Assembly: GCF_013425525.1 (NCBI RefSeq)
Contig: NZ_JACCKA010000057.1
Location: 1-38,278 of the forward strand
DNA: 38,278 bases
Reading direction: 5' to 3'
DNA from: Luteimonas salinisoli
GTDB lineage: Bacteria > Pseudomonadota > Gammaproteobacteria > Xanthomonadales > Xanthomonadaceae
Shown: one piece after another, positions 24,645 to 32,024 of the stretch
How positions within the stretch are numbered: the stretch's first letter is position 1
How the letters are laid out: the number at the start of each line of letters is the position of its first letter
Program-made: the position numbers and the translations under genes
The notes under the pieces: model-generated
Database searches by the model: none
Seen by the model: only the letters and a program-made list of their open reading frames with translations
What the model was told of the DNA's origin: nothing

Positions 24645-25228
24645 CACTGCGCGCTCCGCAACATCCCGGTCTCGCCGGCGATGCGATCGCTGCCGGCCGG
24701 CTCTAGCGCGACCTCCACGCCGCCGGTTGCGTCGACCGTCACCTGCGTGCGTCGCTGGTCCTGCCGCAGCACGATCCGCACCGGCTCGGCGGTGCCGATC
24801 GGATCGAAGCGGAACTCGATCGCCTCCTGTCCGCGCGGCAGCTCCGGGGCCACGCCGTCCGACCATGTCGCCGGCCGGAACGGCGCATCGGCCAGCGGTT
24901 GCCAGCCATCGAAGCGCTGCACCGAGAAGGCGTAGCCCCGCGCATCGGCACGCCCCCGGATCGCGCGCGTGCCCAGGATCGCCTCCTGCTGCGCGCGCAG
25001 CAGGCGCGCGGCCAACGCGTCGGCATCCGCGGCCAGCGCGCTGCCTCGGGCGGGCGCAGTCAGCACCACCGCGGCCCCGAGCAGCCCGACGATCGCCAGC
25101 ACCACCATCAGCTCGACCAGGGTGAAGCCGCGCCCCCGCGACCTCACCGCCCTGAGACCAACGAGGCCGTCGCAACGGCTTACGACGGCAGGTCGCCCAG
25201 TCACACCGCTCTGCGCCCCGAGCATCAT
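24644..25228 (-). CDS. gspH: Minor pseudopilin GspH with repeat-derived leader
   Basis: This 194-residue protein has a 34-residue leader ending RSRGRG^FTLVELMVVLAIVGLLGA and a mature part of 160 residues with a normal GspH shape. AGGAG (25235-25239) lies 6 nt before the ATG at 25228, the best Shine-Dalgarno of the cluster. This supports translation of the whole leader. The leader holds one GRPAVVSRCDG module, homologous to the distal modules of GspI and GspJ. A GTG just before RSRGRG would be an alternative short start. The C-terminus (PAGSDRIAGETGMLRSAQ) resembles the C-terminus of GspI, unexpected for these two proteins. Confidence 0.89.
   Translation of the reverse strand: MMLGAQSGVTGRPAVVSRCDGLVGLRAVRSRGRGFTLVELMVVLAIVGLLGAAVVLTAPARGSALAADADALAARLLRAQQEAILGTRAIRGRADARGYAFSVQRFDGWQPLADAPFRPATWSDGVAPELPRGQEAIEFRFDPIGTAEPVRIVLRQDQRRTQVTVDATGGVEVALEPAGSDRIAGETGMLRSAQ
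25132..25228 (-). repeat. Leader repeat block of gspH
   Basis: A single hairpin core lies at 25166-25179 (GCCGTCGCAACGGC). The surrounding block is clearly similar to the start-proximal leader blocks of gspI and gspJ, sharing AGCGGTGT..CTGGGCGA before the core and GGGGGCGCGGC after it on the coding strand. Confidence 0.8.
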
Positions 25229-25408
25229 GGTGTGCTCCTGAGCAACGCTCCCTAGGCGACCAAGCGGTCGTTTCCGTTCGCCATCACCGAACCCCCCACG
25301 CACAAGACCGCAGCGTCGTCGGACGCCCAGTGCAGGCCTAAGCCATTCCAGACGCACCGCACAGCCCCCGCGCTTGCGCTTGCCAACCCCGACTCCCATG
25401 CCGAATCC

Positions 25409-25876
25409 CTAGTTCCAATTCCCGATGTCCGCCCCATCGCCTTCGCCGCCTTCCTGCCCGTCGGCGCCGAACGAGTACACGTCGAACGTGGCGTCGCGGC
25501 CCGGATAGGCGTACTGGTACGGATTGCCCCACGGGTCCTGCGGCAGGCGCCGGATGTAGCCGCCCTTGCGGTAGCGCTCCGGGCGCGCGAGTCCCTGCGG
25601 CGGGCGCAGCAGTGCCTCCAGCCCGTCCTGCGTGTGCGGATAGCTCAGGTTCTCCAGCCGGTAGGTCTCGACCGCCTGCTCCAGCACCGAGATGTCGGCG
25701 CGCGCCTTCTCGACCATGGCGCGGTCCTGGCTGGGCATCACGTTGATCATCACCACCGTCGCCAGCAGGCCGATGATCACGATCACGACCATGAGTTCCA
25801 CCAGGGTGAAGCCCCTGCAGGCAGGGAATCGGGAATCGGGAATCGGGAATCGATTAGAGCGGCGCGGGTGGATCAT
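25409..25876 (-). CDS. gspG: Major pseudopilin GspG
   Basis: This 155-residue protein has a 22-residue leader ending FPACRG^FTLVELMVVIVIIGLLATVVM, with Glu at mature position 5. The mature part has the GspG hallmarks: AMVEKARADISVLEQAVETYRLENLSYPHTQDGLEAL, LPQDPWGNPYQY and the calcium-site end FGADGQEGGEGDGADIGNW. It forms the pseudopilus shaft. AGGAA lies 5 nt before the ATG at 25876. Leader codons 8-17 are written by four perfect GGGAATC heptamers (complement), so loss or gain of one unit would shift the frame. Confidence 0.93.
   Translation of the reverse strand: MIHPRRSNRFPIPDSRFPACRGFTLVELMVVIVIIGLLATVVMINVMPSQDRAMVEKARADISVLEQAVETYRLENLSYPHTQDGLEALLRPPQGLARPERYRKGGYIRRLPQDPWGNPYQYAYPGRDATFDVYSFGADGQEGGEGDGADIGNWN
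25824..25851 (-). repeat. GGGAATC heptamer array x4 inside the gspG leader
   Basis: There are four perfect tandem GGGAATC units on the plus strand (25824-25851). On the coding strand they read GATTCCC repeats and encode FPIPDSRFP of the leader. 25824-25850 is the reverse complement of 25944-25970 at 25 of 27 positions. Confidence 0.9.
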
Positions 25877-25943
25877 GTTCGTTCCTGTGGTGATGTGTGA
25901 CGGTTGCTGGCCAGGCATCGATTGCGGCGTGTCGCTGTAAACC

Positions 25944-25970
25944 ATTCCCGATTCCCCACTCCCGATTCCC
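25944..25970 (+). repeat. Inverted heptamer array upstream of gspG
   Basis: ATTCCCG, ATTCCCC, ACTCCCG, ATTCCC in the gspF-gspG gap, inverted relative to the array in the gspG leader, with 93 bp between the two arms. In the gspF-gspG mRNA the two arrays could pair over 27 nt (two mismatches), with the gspG Shine-Dalgarno and AUG in the loop. Confidence 0.85.
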
Positions 25971-25978
25971 GCCTTGCG

Positions 25979-27181
25979 CTAAAGTGCAAGGCTGTTGAAC
26001 TGCAATATCGGCAAAAGAATCGACAACACGATCAAGGCCACCAGGCCGCCCATGGCGACGATGATCGCGGGCTCGAGCAGGCTCATCGCCGCGGCGGTGA
26101 AGGTGTTGAACTCGCGCTCCAGGTAGTCGGCGGCGCGTTCGAGCATCGGCGCCAGGCGGCCGCTGCTCTCGCCGCTGGAGGCCATGTACAGCAGCGTCGG
26201 CGGGAACACCGCGGCGCGGCGCATCGCCGCCGACAGGCTGCCGCCTTCGCGGATTGCATCGGCCATGTCCTCGGTGGCCCGGCGCAGCACCCGGTTGTGC
26301 ACCGTGCGCGCGGTGGTGCGCAGGCCTTCCATCAGCGGCAGGCCGCTGGCGAGCATGATCGCCAGGGTGCGCGCCAGCCGCGCGGCGTGGACGTCGCGGA
26401 TCAGGCGCCCGAGCAGCGGCGCGCGCAGCAGCATGCCGTCCAAGCGCAGCCGGAAGTCCGGCCGTCGCAGCAGCTGCACGAAGCCGGCGGCGGCGAGCGC
26501 CAGCAGCACCAGCAGCGCCAGGCCCCAGCCGGTCATCAGCTCCGAGACGCCGATCACCGCGCGGGTCAGCCACGGCAGCGTGCGGCCCATGGAGTCGAAC
26601 TGCTCGACCACCTTCGGCACCACGAAGGTCATCAGCGCCACCACCACCGCCAGCGCGGTGAGCGCCAGCGCCGCCGGATACACCAGCGCCGTGGTCAGGC
26701 GACTGCGCACCTGCTGCTGGCGTTCGAGCAGGTCGGCCAGCCGCTCCAGGATCTCCGGCAGCGCGCCGGTGCCTTCGCCGGCGGCGACCATCGCCCGGTA
26801 CAGCGGTGGGAACGCATTGCCCTGGCGCGCCATCGCCTCGGACAGGCGGAAGCCTTCGACCACGGTGGCGTGCGTCGACAACAGTACCCGCCGCACCGCG
26901 GGCTTCTCGGCCTGGGCGCCGATGGTGCGCAGCGCCTCCTCCAGCGGCGCCACCGCGACCAGGGTCGCCAGCTGGCGGGTGACCAGGGTGAGTTCGCGGT
27001 TGCCGAAGCGGCCGCGCAGCAGTGTGGGTTTCGATGCCGAGGCACTGGCCGGCACCAGCTTCACCGGCACGAGTCGCCGGCGCAGCAGCCGTTCGCGCGC
27101 GTCGCGTTCGCTGTCGGCGGCGACGGTGCCGCGGCGGTCGCGGCCGCGCGCGTCGAGCGCGGCGTAGTCAAACGTGGCCAT
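25979..27181 (-). CDS. gspF: Type II secretion inner-membrane platform protein GspF
   Basis: This 400-residue polytopic protein has two homologous GspF/PilC cytoplasmic domains. The first (TRQLATLVAVAPLEEALRTIG) is followed by a TM helix near 170-190. The second (ARTLAIMLASGLPLMEGLRT) is followed by a TM helix near 375-395. The start MATFDYAALDARG is typical. The 5' end overlaps gspE by 14 bp. A 102-bp gap with an inverted heptamer array separates it from gspG, the first break in the otherwise overlapping operon. Confidence 0.95.
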   Translation of the reverse strand: MATFDYAALDARGRDRRGTVAADSERDARERLLRRRLVPVKLVPASASASKPTLLRGRFGNRELTLVTRQLATLVAVAPLEEALRTIGAQAEKPAVRRVLLSTHATVVEGFRLSEAMARQGNAFPPLYRAMVAAGEGTGALPEILERLADLLERQQQVRSRLTTALVYPAALALTALAVVVALMTFVVPKVVEQFDSMGRTLPWLTRAVIGVSELMTGWGLALLVLLALAAAGFVQLLRRPDFRLRLDGMLLRAPLLGRLIRDVHAARLARTLAIMLASGLPLMEGLRTTARTVHNRVLRRATEDMADAIREGGSLSAAMRRAAVFPPTLLYMASSGESSGRLAPMLERAADYLEREFNTFTAAAMSLLEPAIIVAMGGLVALIVLSILLPILQFNSLAL

Positions 27182-28667
27182 GGTCCCGCGACTCCTGGCG
27201 CACGACGCGCAGCGCCTCCTCCGGGGTGGTGGCGCCCGCGGTCACGCAGGCACGGGCCGAATCTGCCAGCCAGTCGCCCGACAGCGAGGCCGCGCGCGCC
27301 AGCGCGTCCTCGTCGGCGCCGCCGGCGATCAGCGCGCGCAGACCGTCGTCGATCGTCACCGCCTCGTACACGCCGATGCGGCCGTTGAAGCCGGTCTGGT
27401 TGCAGTGCCCGCATCCCGCCGCCGCGAACAGCGGGCCGGCGTAGCCCGCGCCCATCAGCCGCGCGCTCAGCGCGTCGGGCGCGCGCGGCTGTCGGCAGTG
27501 CGGGCACAGCCGGCGGATCAGGCGCTGCGCCAGCAGCAGGCGCACGGTGCTGGCGAGCAGGAACGATTCCACGCCCATGTCGCGCAGGCGGGTGATCGCG
27601 CCGAGCGCGTCGTTGGTGTGCACGGTGGACAGCACCAGGTGGCCGGTGAGGCTGGCCTGCACCGCGATCTGCGCGGTTTCCGGGTCGCGGATCTCGCCGA
27701 CCATCACCACGTCGGGATCCTGGCGCAGGATCGCGCGCAGCCCGGCGGCGAAGGTCATGCCGACCTTGCCGTTGACCTGGGTCTGGCCGACGCCCTCGAC
27801 CGCGTATTCGACGGGGTCCTCGACGGTCAGGATGTTGCGGCTGCCGTCGTTGAGCCGCTCGAGCCCCGCGTACAGCGTCGTGGTCTTGCCCGACCCGGTG
27901 GGCCCGGTGACCAGCACGATGCCGTTGGGCACCGCCAGCGCCGCGCGGAAGGCGTCCAGCACGCCCGCGGGCATGCCCAGCTCCTCGAGCGCGAACGCGC
28001 CGTGGTCCTTGTCGAGGATGCGCATCACCACGCGCTCGCCGTGGCGCGCGGGCAGGGTGGAGACGCGCACGTCCAGCGCCTTGGCACCCATCGCCAGCGA
28101 GATGCGGCCGTCCTGCGGGATGCGGCGCTCGGCGATGTCCAGGCGCGCCATCACCTTGACCCGCGATACCAGCAGCGGCGCCAGTCGCGCGGGCAGGCTC
28201 AGCGCCTCGCGCATCACCCCGTCGACCCGGAAACGCACCCGCAGCGCGCGTTCGAACGGCTCGATGTGCACGTCGGAGGCGCCGCTGCGCGCGGCCTCGG
28301 CGATCAGGCCGTTGATCAGGCGGATCACCGGCGCGTCGTCCTGCGCCTCGAGCAGGTCGGCGGCGGCCGGGATGTCGTCGGCGAGCGCGTCGAGGCTGCC
28401 GGCGTCGTCGAGATCCTGCGCGCCGGCCGCGCCGGCCAGTCCGGCGCCGGCGTAGATCTCCGACAGCCGGCGGTCGAACTCGGTGCGCGGCAGCCGCTGC
28501 ACGTCGAGTGCGCGGCCGAGCGCGCGGCGCGCCTCGATCAGCGCCTCCGGCGACGCGCCCTCGCGCAGGCCGATGCGCGCCGGCGCGTCGCCGTCGGCGC
28601 CCAGCAGCAGCATGCCGTGGCGCTTGGCGAAGGCGTAGGCCAGCGGGGCGGGCGCGGAGTCGGTCAC
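27168..28667 (-). CDS. gspE: Type II secretion ATPase GspE
   Basis: This 499-residue ATPase has an N2E-like region, then the RecA-like domain with Walker A GPTGSGKTTTL, Asp box VEDPVEY, Walker B-type VMVGEIRDPETA and the His box HTNDALGAITRL. The zinc-binding tetracysteine (CPHC...CGHC) characteristic of GspE is present. The N-terminus is shorter than in some xanthomonad XpsE proteins. It powers pseudopilus assembly. The start is GTG overlapping the gspD stop (GTGA). Confidence 0.96.
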   Translation of the reverse strand: MTDSAPAPLAYAFAKRHGMLLLGADGDAPARIGLREGASPEALIEARRALGRALDVQRLPRTEFDRRLSEIYAGAGLAGAAGAQDLDDAGSLDALADDIPAAADLLEAQDDAPVIRLINGLIAEAARSGASDVHIEPFERALRVRFRVDGVMREALSLPARLAPLLVSRVKVMARLDIAERRIPQDGRISLAMGAKALDVRVSTLPARHGERVVMRILDKDHGAFALEELGMPAGVLDAFRAALAVPNGIVLVTGPTGSGKTTTLYAGLERLNDGSRNILTVEDPVEYAVEGVGQTQVNGKVGMTFAAGLRAILRQDPDVVMVGEIRDPETAQIAVQASLTGHLVLSTVHTNDALGAITRLRDMGVESFLLASTVRLLLAQRLIRRLCPHCRQPRAPDALSARLMGAGYAGPLFAAAGCGHCNQTGFNGRIGVYEAVTIDDGLRALIAGGADEDALARAASLSGDWLADSARACVTAGATTPEEALRVVRQESRDHGHV

Positions 28668-30790
28668 GGCTGCGGTTCGGTGGACGGTTCGGGCTGTGGT
28701 TCGGTGCGCGGCAGCGGCGCCGGCGGCGCCACCGGCGGGGTGGTGCCGAAGTAATCCTCGATCAGCGCATCGAGCTGGGCGCGGCCGTCGCCGGGCGCGC
28801 CGCCGCTGCGCAGCTGCTCGCGCCGCATGTAGTCGTAGCGCGGCGCGGTGATGCCCTGCGCCTCGCGCGGATCGCGGACGATGGTCGGGCGGATGAACAC
28901 CATCAGGTTGGTCTTGTTGCGCGAGCGCGCGGTGCGCCGGAACAGCGCGCCGAGGCCGGGGATGTCGCCGAGCACCGGCACCTTGTCGACGGTGTTGCGG
29001 TCGGCCTGGTCGAGCAGGCCGCCGAGCACGACGATGGCGCCGTCGTCGGCCAGCACCCGGGTCTCGATCTCGCGCTTGCTGAGGATCAACTCGTCGAAGT
29101 TCTCGCTGACCGGCCCCGCGATCGCCGAGACTTCCTGCCGCAGCGCCAGGGTGATTCCGCCGCCGGCGTTGATCTGCGGGCGCACCACCAGCTGGATGCC
29201 GACGTCCTGGCGCTGGATGGTGCGGAACGGATTGCTGTTGGAATCGCCCAGCACCTCGCCGGTGGTGATCGGGATTTCCTGGCCGACCAGGATCCGCGCC
29301 TCCTCGTTGTCGAGCGTGAGCACCGAGGGGGTCGACAGCAGGTTGGAGGCGGTATCGCTCTTGACCGCGTCGATGATCAGCCCGAACACCAGGCTGCCGG
29401 TCTCGCCGGCCAGGCCGGACAGGCCGCCGTTGTAGTCCAGTAGCGAGCGCAAGGCGTTGCTGACCAGCGGCGAGCTGGTGTCGCCGTCGCGGACCCGCGA
29501 CGCGGCCGCGGCCAGTTCGGCGATGCCCGGCGCGCTGCCGGGGAAGTTGCTCATGCCGATCGGGACGTTGCCGTCCTTGCCGGCCAGCAGCAGCTGCGCG
29601 CCGAGGCGCTTGGCGGCATCGTCGGAGATCTCCACCACCAGCGCCTCGACCAGCACCTGCTCGCGGCGGGTGTCGAGCTGGGTGATCACGTCGACCAGCA
29701 TGCGCTGGGTTTCCGGATCGGCGTTGATGATGATGGCGTTGACGCCCGGGTAGCGGGCGATGGTGGCGCGGCGCCCCGGCGCGATCGCGACCGAGGCGGC
29801 CAGCGGCGCGTCACCGTTGCCCGTCGTGCCGTCGGAGCGCGGCAGTGTCGCAGCCAGGTTCGACATCGACGCCATCGCCGACGCCGCCAGCGGCGAGGAC
29901 GCGCTCGACGATCCGCCGCCGCCCTGCCGCGCCTCCGCCTCGCCGGTCAGCCCGACCACCTGCTGCAGCACCGGCAGCAGTTCCTCGGCATTGGCGTGCT
30001 GCAGGCGGATCACGCGCACGTCGCCGCTGTTCTCAGCGCGGCGGTCGAGGTCCTCGACCACGCGTCGCACCGTGTCGACGAGCGCCGGATCGCCGCGCAG
30101 CAGCACCGCGTTGCTGCTTTCCACCGGCAGCACCGACAGCACCGAACCGCGCCCCTGGCCGCCGTACAGGCCGTTGACCACCTGGGCGATCTCGCGCGCG
30201 GAACTGTTGCGCAGGCTGATCGCCTCGACCCGGGCGCGGTCCTGGTCGATCTGGGCGATCAGCCCGCGCAGCCGGCGCAGGTTGTCGCTGTAGTCCGCCA
30301 CCAGCAGGCTGTTGCCCTGCGGCGTGGCCAGCGCCACGCCGCCGCGGCCGATCAGCGGCTTGACGGTCTCCACCGCCGACTGCGCATCGACGTGGCGCAG
30401 CCGGAACACCTCGGTCGAGAAGCCGATGCCATCGCCGCGCGCCGCGCCCGGCTGCTGCGCGGCGGTGTCGTCCGGGACCACGCGGTAGACGCCAGCGCCG
30501 CTGGGCACCGCGATCAGTCCGTTGGCGCGCAGGGTGGCGACCAGGATGCCGAGTAGCTCCGGCTCCGACAGCGGCGCGTCGTTGGACAGGGTGATCGTGC
30601 CCTGCACGCGTGGATCGACCAGGAAAGTGGTGCCGGTGGCACGGGCCACGTCCTGGATGAAGGCGCGGATGTCGGCGTTCTGCACGTTCAGCGCCGGTGC
30701 CGGTGCGGCGGGCGGATCCTGGGGCAGGGCGGCGGGGGCGGTCAGGCACAGGCCGGCTGCGATCAGCCACGGGGCGAAGCGAGGTTTCAA
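28664..30790 (-). CDS. gspD: Type II secretion secretin GspD
   Basis: This 708-residue outer-membrane secretin has a signal peptide (GLCLTAPAALPQ) and N0-N3 domains with the repeated AFIQDVARATGTTF, VFRLRHVDAQSAVETVKPLIG and VIRLQHANAEELLPVLQQVVG motifs. A Gly/Ser-rich linker lies at about 280-300. The secretin core follows (VPVLGDIPGLGALF, NKTNLMVFIRPTI). The C-terminal tail is Pro/Glu-rich (TEPQPEPSTEPQP). The start is TTG overlapping the gspC stop (TTGA), which may lower its translation relative to gspC. No lipobox is visible, so a GspS-type pilotin dependence cannot be judged. Confidence 0.95.
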   Translation of the reverse strand: MKPRFAPWLIAAGLCLTAPAALPQDPPAAPAPALNVQNADIRAFIQDVARATGTTFLVDPRVQGTITLSNDAPLSEPELLGILVATLRANGLIAVPSGAGVYRVVPDDTAAQQPGAARGDGIGFSTEVFRLRHVDAQSAVETVKPLIGRGGVALATPQGNSLLVADYSDNLRRLRGLIAQIDQDRARVEAISLRNSSAREIAQVVNGLYGGQGRGSVLSVLPVESSNAVLLRGDPALVDTVRRVVEDLDRRAENSGDVRVIRLQHANAEELLPVLQQVVGLTGEAEARQGGGGSSSASSPLAASAMASMSNLAATLPRSDGTTGNGDAPLAASVAIAPGRRATIARYPGVNAIIINADPETQRMLVDVITQLDTRREQVLVEALVVEISDDAAKRLGAQLLLAGKDGNVPIGMSNFPGSAPGIAELAAAASRVRDGDTSSPLVSNALRSLLDYNGGLSGLAGETGSLVFGLIIDAVKSDTASNLLSTPSVLTLDNEEARILVGQEIPITTGEVLGDSNSNPFRTIQRQDVGIQLVVRPQINAGGGITLALRQEVSAIAGPVSENFDELILSKREIETRVLADDGAIVVLGGLLDQADRNTVDKVPVLGDIPGLGALFRRTARSRNKTNLMVFIRPTIVRDPREAQGITAPRYDYMRREQLRSGGAPGDGRAQLDALIEDYFGTTPPVAPPAPLPRTEPQPEPSTEPQP

Positions 30791-31602
30791 GGCGAGGTCG
30801 TCCGCAGGGTGATGGTCTTGGTGTCGCCGCCGCGCTGGACGGTGATCTCGGCGCGGTCGCGCCGGGCGAGTTCCTGCTCCAGTTCGGTCATGCGCTCGGG
30901 CGTGAGGGCCTGGCCGTTGACCGCCAGCAGCACGTCGCCCGATTCGAGCCCGGCCTGGCGCAGCAGCGCGCCGCCGCCGCGCGGGATCAGGGTGTAGCCG
31001 GTGACGCGGCCGCCTTCGGTGCGCGGCCGCAGGCCGGCCTGGGCCAGCAGCTGCTGCGGATCGATCGCCGCGGCGGCGTCTCCGCTGCCGTTCGCACGGA
31101 CCGCGGGCAGGGCGGCGGGGAGCGAGGAAGGCGTGCGCGCGGTCGCGTCGCCGGCCCCCTGCAGCGCGATGCGTTGGTCGCTGCCGCCGGCGCGCAGTAC
31201 CGCATGATCGGATCCGACCGCTTGCAGCACCACGCCATCGGCGATCTCGTCGCCGACCCGGAATGCGCCCTGCGCGCCGTCGCTCCCGGCCAGGATCGCC
31301 GAGCCGCCGTTGCGACCTTGCCGCACGCCGAACAGGCGATAGCCATGGACGCTGGCCTGCGCGCGGCCGCTGTGCGCGGACGGGAAGAACGGATCGCCGG
31401 ACAGCGAAAGCGAGGTGTCCACGGGCGCGGCGGGCGCGGCGGAAGCGGTACCGATCGGCCCGAGCGGCGTCAGCGCGATCCAGATCAGGCGCGTCGCCTG
31501 CGCCGCCAGCAGCAGCACCAGCGCGATCTCCAGGGCGCCGCGCAGGACCGCCGAGCGATCGTCACGGGCGGGGAGGCGCAGGTTGGAGGGAAACTTCGAC
31601 AC
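30787..31602 (-). CDS. gspC: Type II secretion protein GspC
   Basis: This 271-residue inner-membrane protein has one TM helix at about 20-42 (LEIALVLLLAAQATRLIWIAL), a homology-region domain (YRLFGVRQGRNGGSAILAG...VLQAVGSDHAVLR) that contacts the secretin N0 domain, and a C-terminal PDZ domain (ALLRQAGLESGDVLLAVNGQAL). It links platform and secretin. There is no ATG near the start. GTG at 31602 (VSKFPSNLRLPARDD) is chosen because it gives a normal short cytoplasmic tail. Upstream, a perfect CTGTCATAAAT half PHO box lies about 57 bp away. It is the first gene of the operon. Confidence 0.9.
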   Translation of the reverse strand: MSKFPSNLRLPARDDRSAVLRGALEIALVLLLAAQATRLIWIALTPLGPIGTASAAPAAPVDTSLSLSGDPFFPSAHSGRAQASVHGYRLFGVRQGRNGGSAILAGSDGAQGAFRVGDEIADGVVLQAVGSDHAVLRAGGSDQRIALQGAGDATARTPSSLPAALPAVRANGSGDAAAAIDPQQLLAQAGLRPRTEGGRVTGYTLIPRGGGALLRQAGLESGDVLLAVNGQALTPERMTELEQELARRDRAEITVQRGGDTKTITLRTTSP

Positions 31603-32024
31603 GGCGATTCCGCGAGGCGCGCAGGCTTCATTGCACGGATGCGGAAAGGATGAGAAGGATTTATGACAGTTTGACTGCGATTGCCATATTTCCTTCTTCG
31701 CCGGTGGACGCCGCCCTGGGGCACGCCGTCGGCTCCGGAGGAGCGCGCCATGCGCGCCAGGCCAGCGCGACTGGCCTTGCCCGGAATCGCCGTACCCCTG
31801 CCCGGAGCCACCCGTGGCCTTCGCGGCCATGGGCCTCTCCTACGGATGTCGGCCGGATGGAACGCCGCACCTGCAGGAGCGCGCCATGCGCGCGAAGGCC
31901 GACGCGATGGATCGCGCCTGGAAATGCCGCACACTCCATCGGAGCCACCCCGCGGCTTTCGCGGCCATGGGCCGCTCCTGCGGGGCGGCGGCAGTTGCGT
32001 GCGGCCGCCCCGCCGCGGCGGGGG
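31603..32024 (-). promoter_or_regulatory. Intergenic region before the gsp operon: half PHO box plus REP array
   Basis: This 422-bp stretch has no gene. On the minus strand CTGTCATAAAT (31669-31659) is an exact match to one PHO-box half; the second half is poor (CCTTCTC). The rest, from 31736 on, is REP DNA. It is the only long spacer ahead of gspC, so the operon promoter is most likely here. Confidence 0.5.
31736..31981. repeat. REP array, four hairpins in alternating orientation
   Basis: Copies lie at 31736-31762 (forward), 31816-31842 (reverse), 31873-31900 (forward) and 31954-31981 (reverse). Each has a core such as GAGCGCGCCATGCGCGC or TTCGCGGCCATGGGCC. Forward and reverse copies repeat with a period of about 137 bp and the spacers share CGGAGCCACCC, so the array looks like a duplicated inverted pair. 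It lies between gspC and the end of the TonB receptor gene. Confidence 0.8.

Noticed and set aside
25252..25290. Small frame encoding MANGNDRLVA between gspG and gspH
   Set aside because: Ten codons with no support; it could be a decayed repeat fragment.
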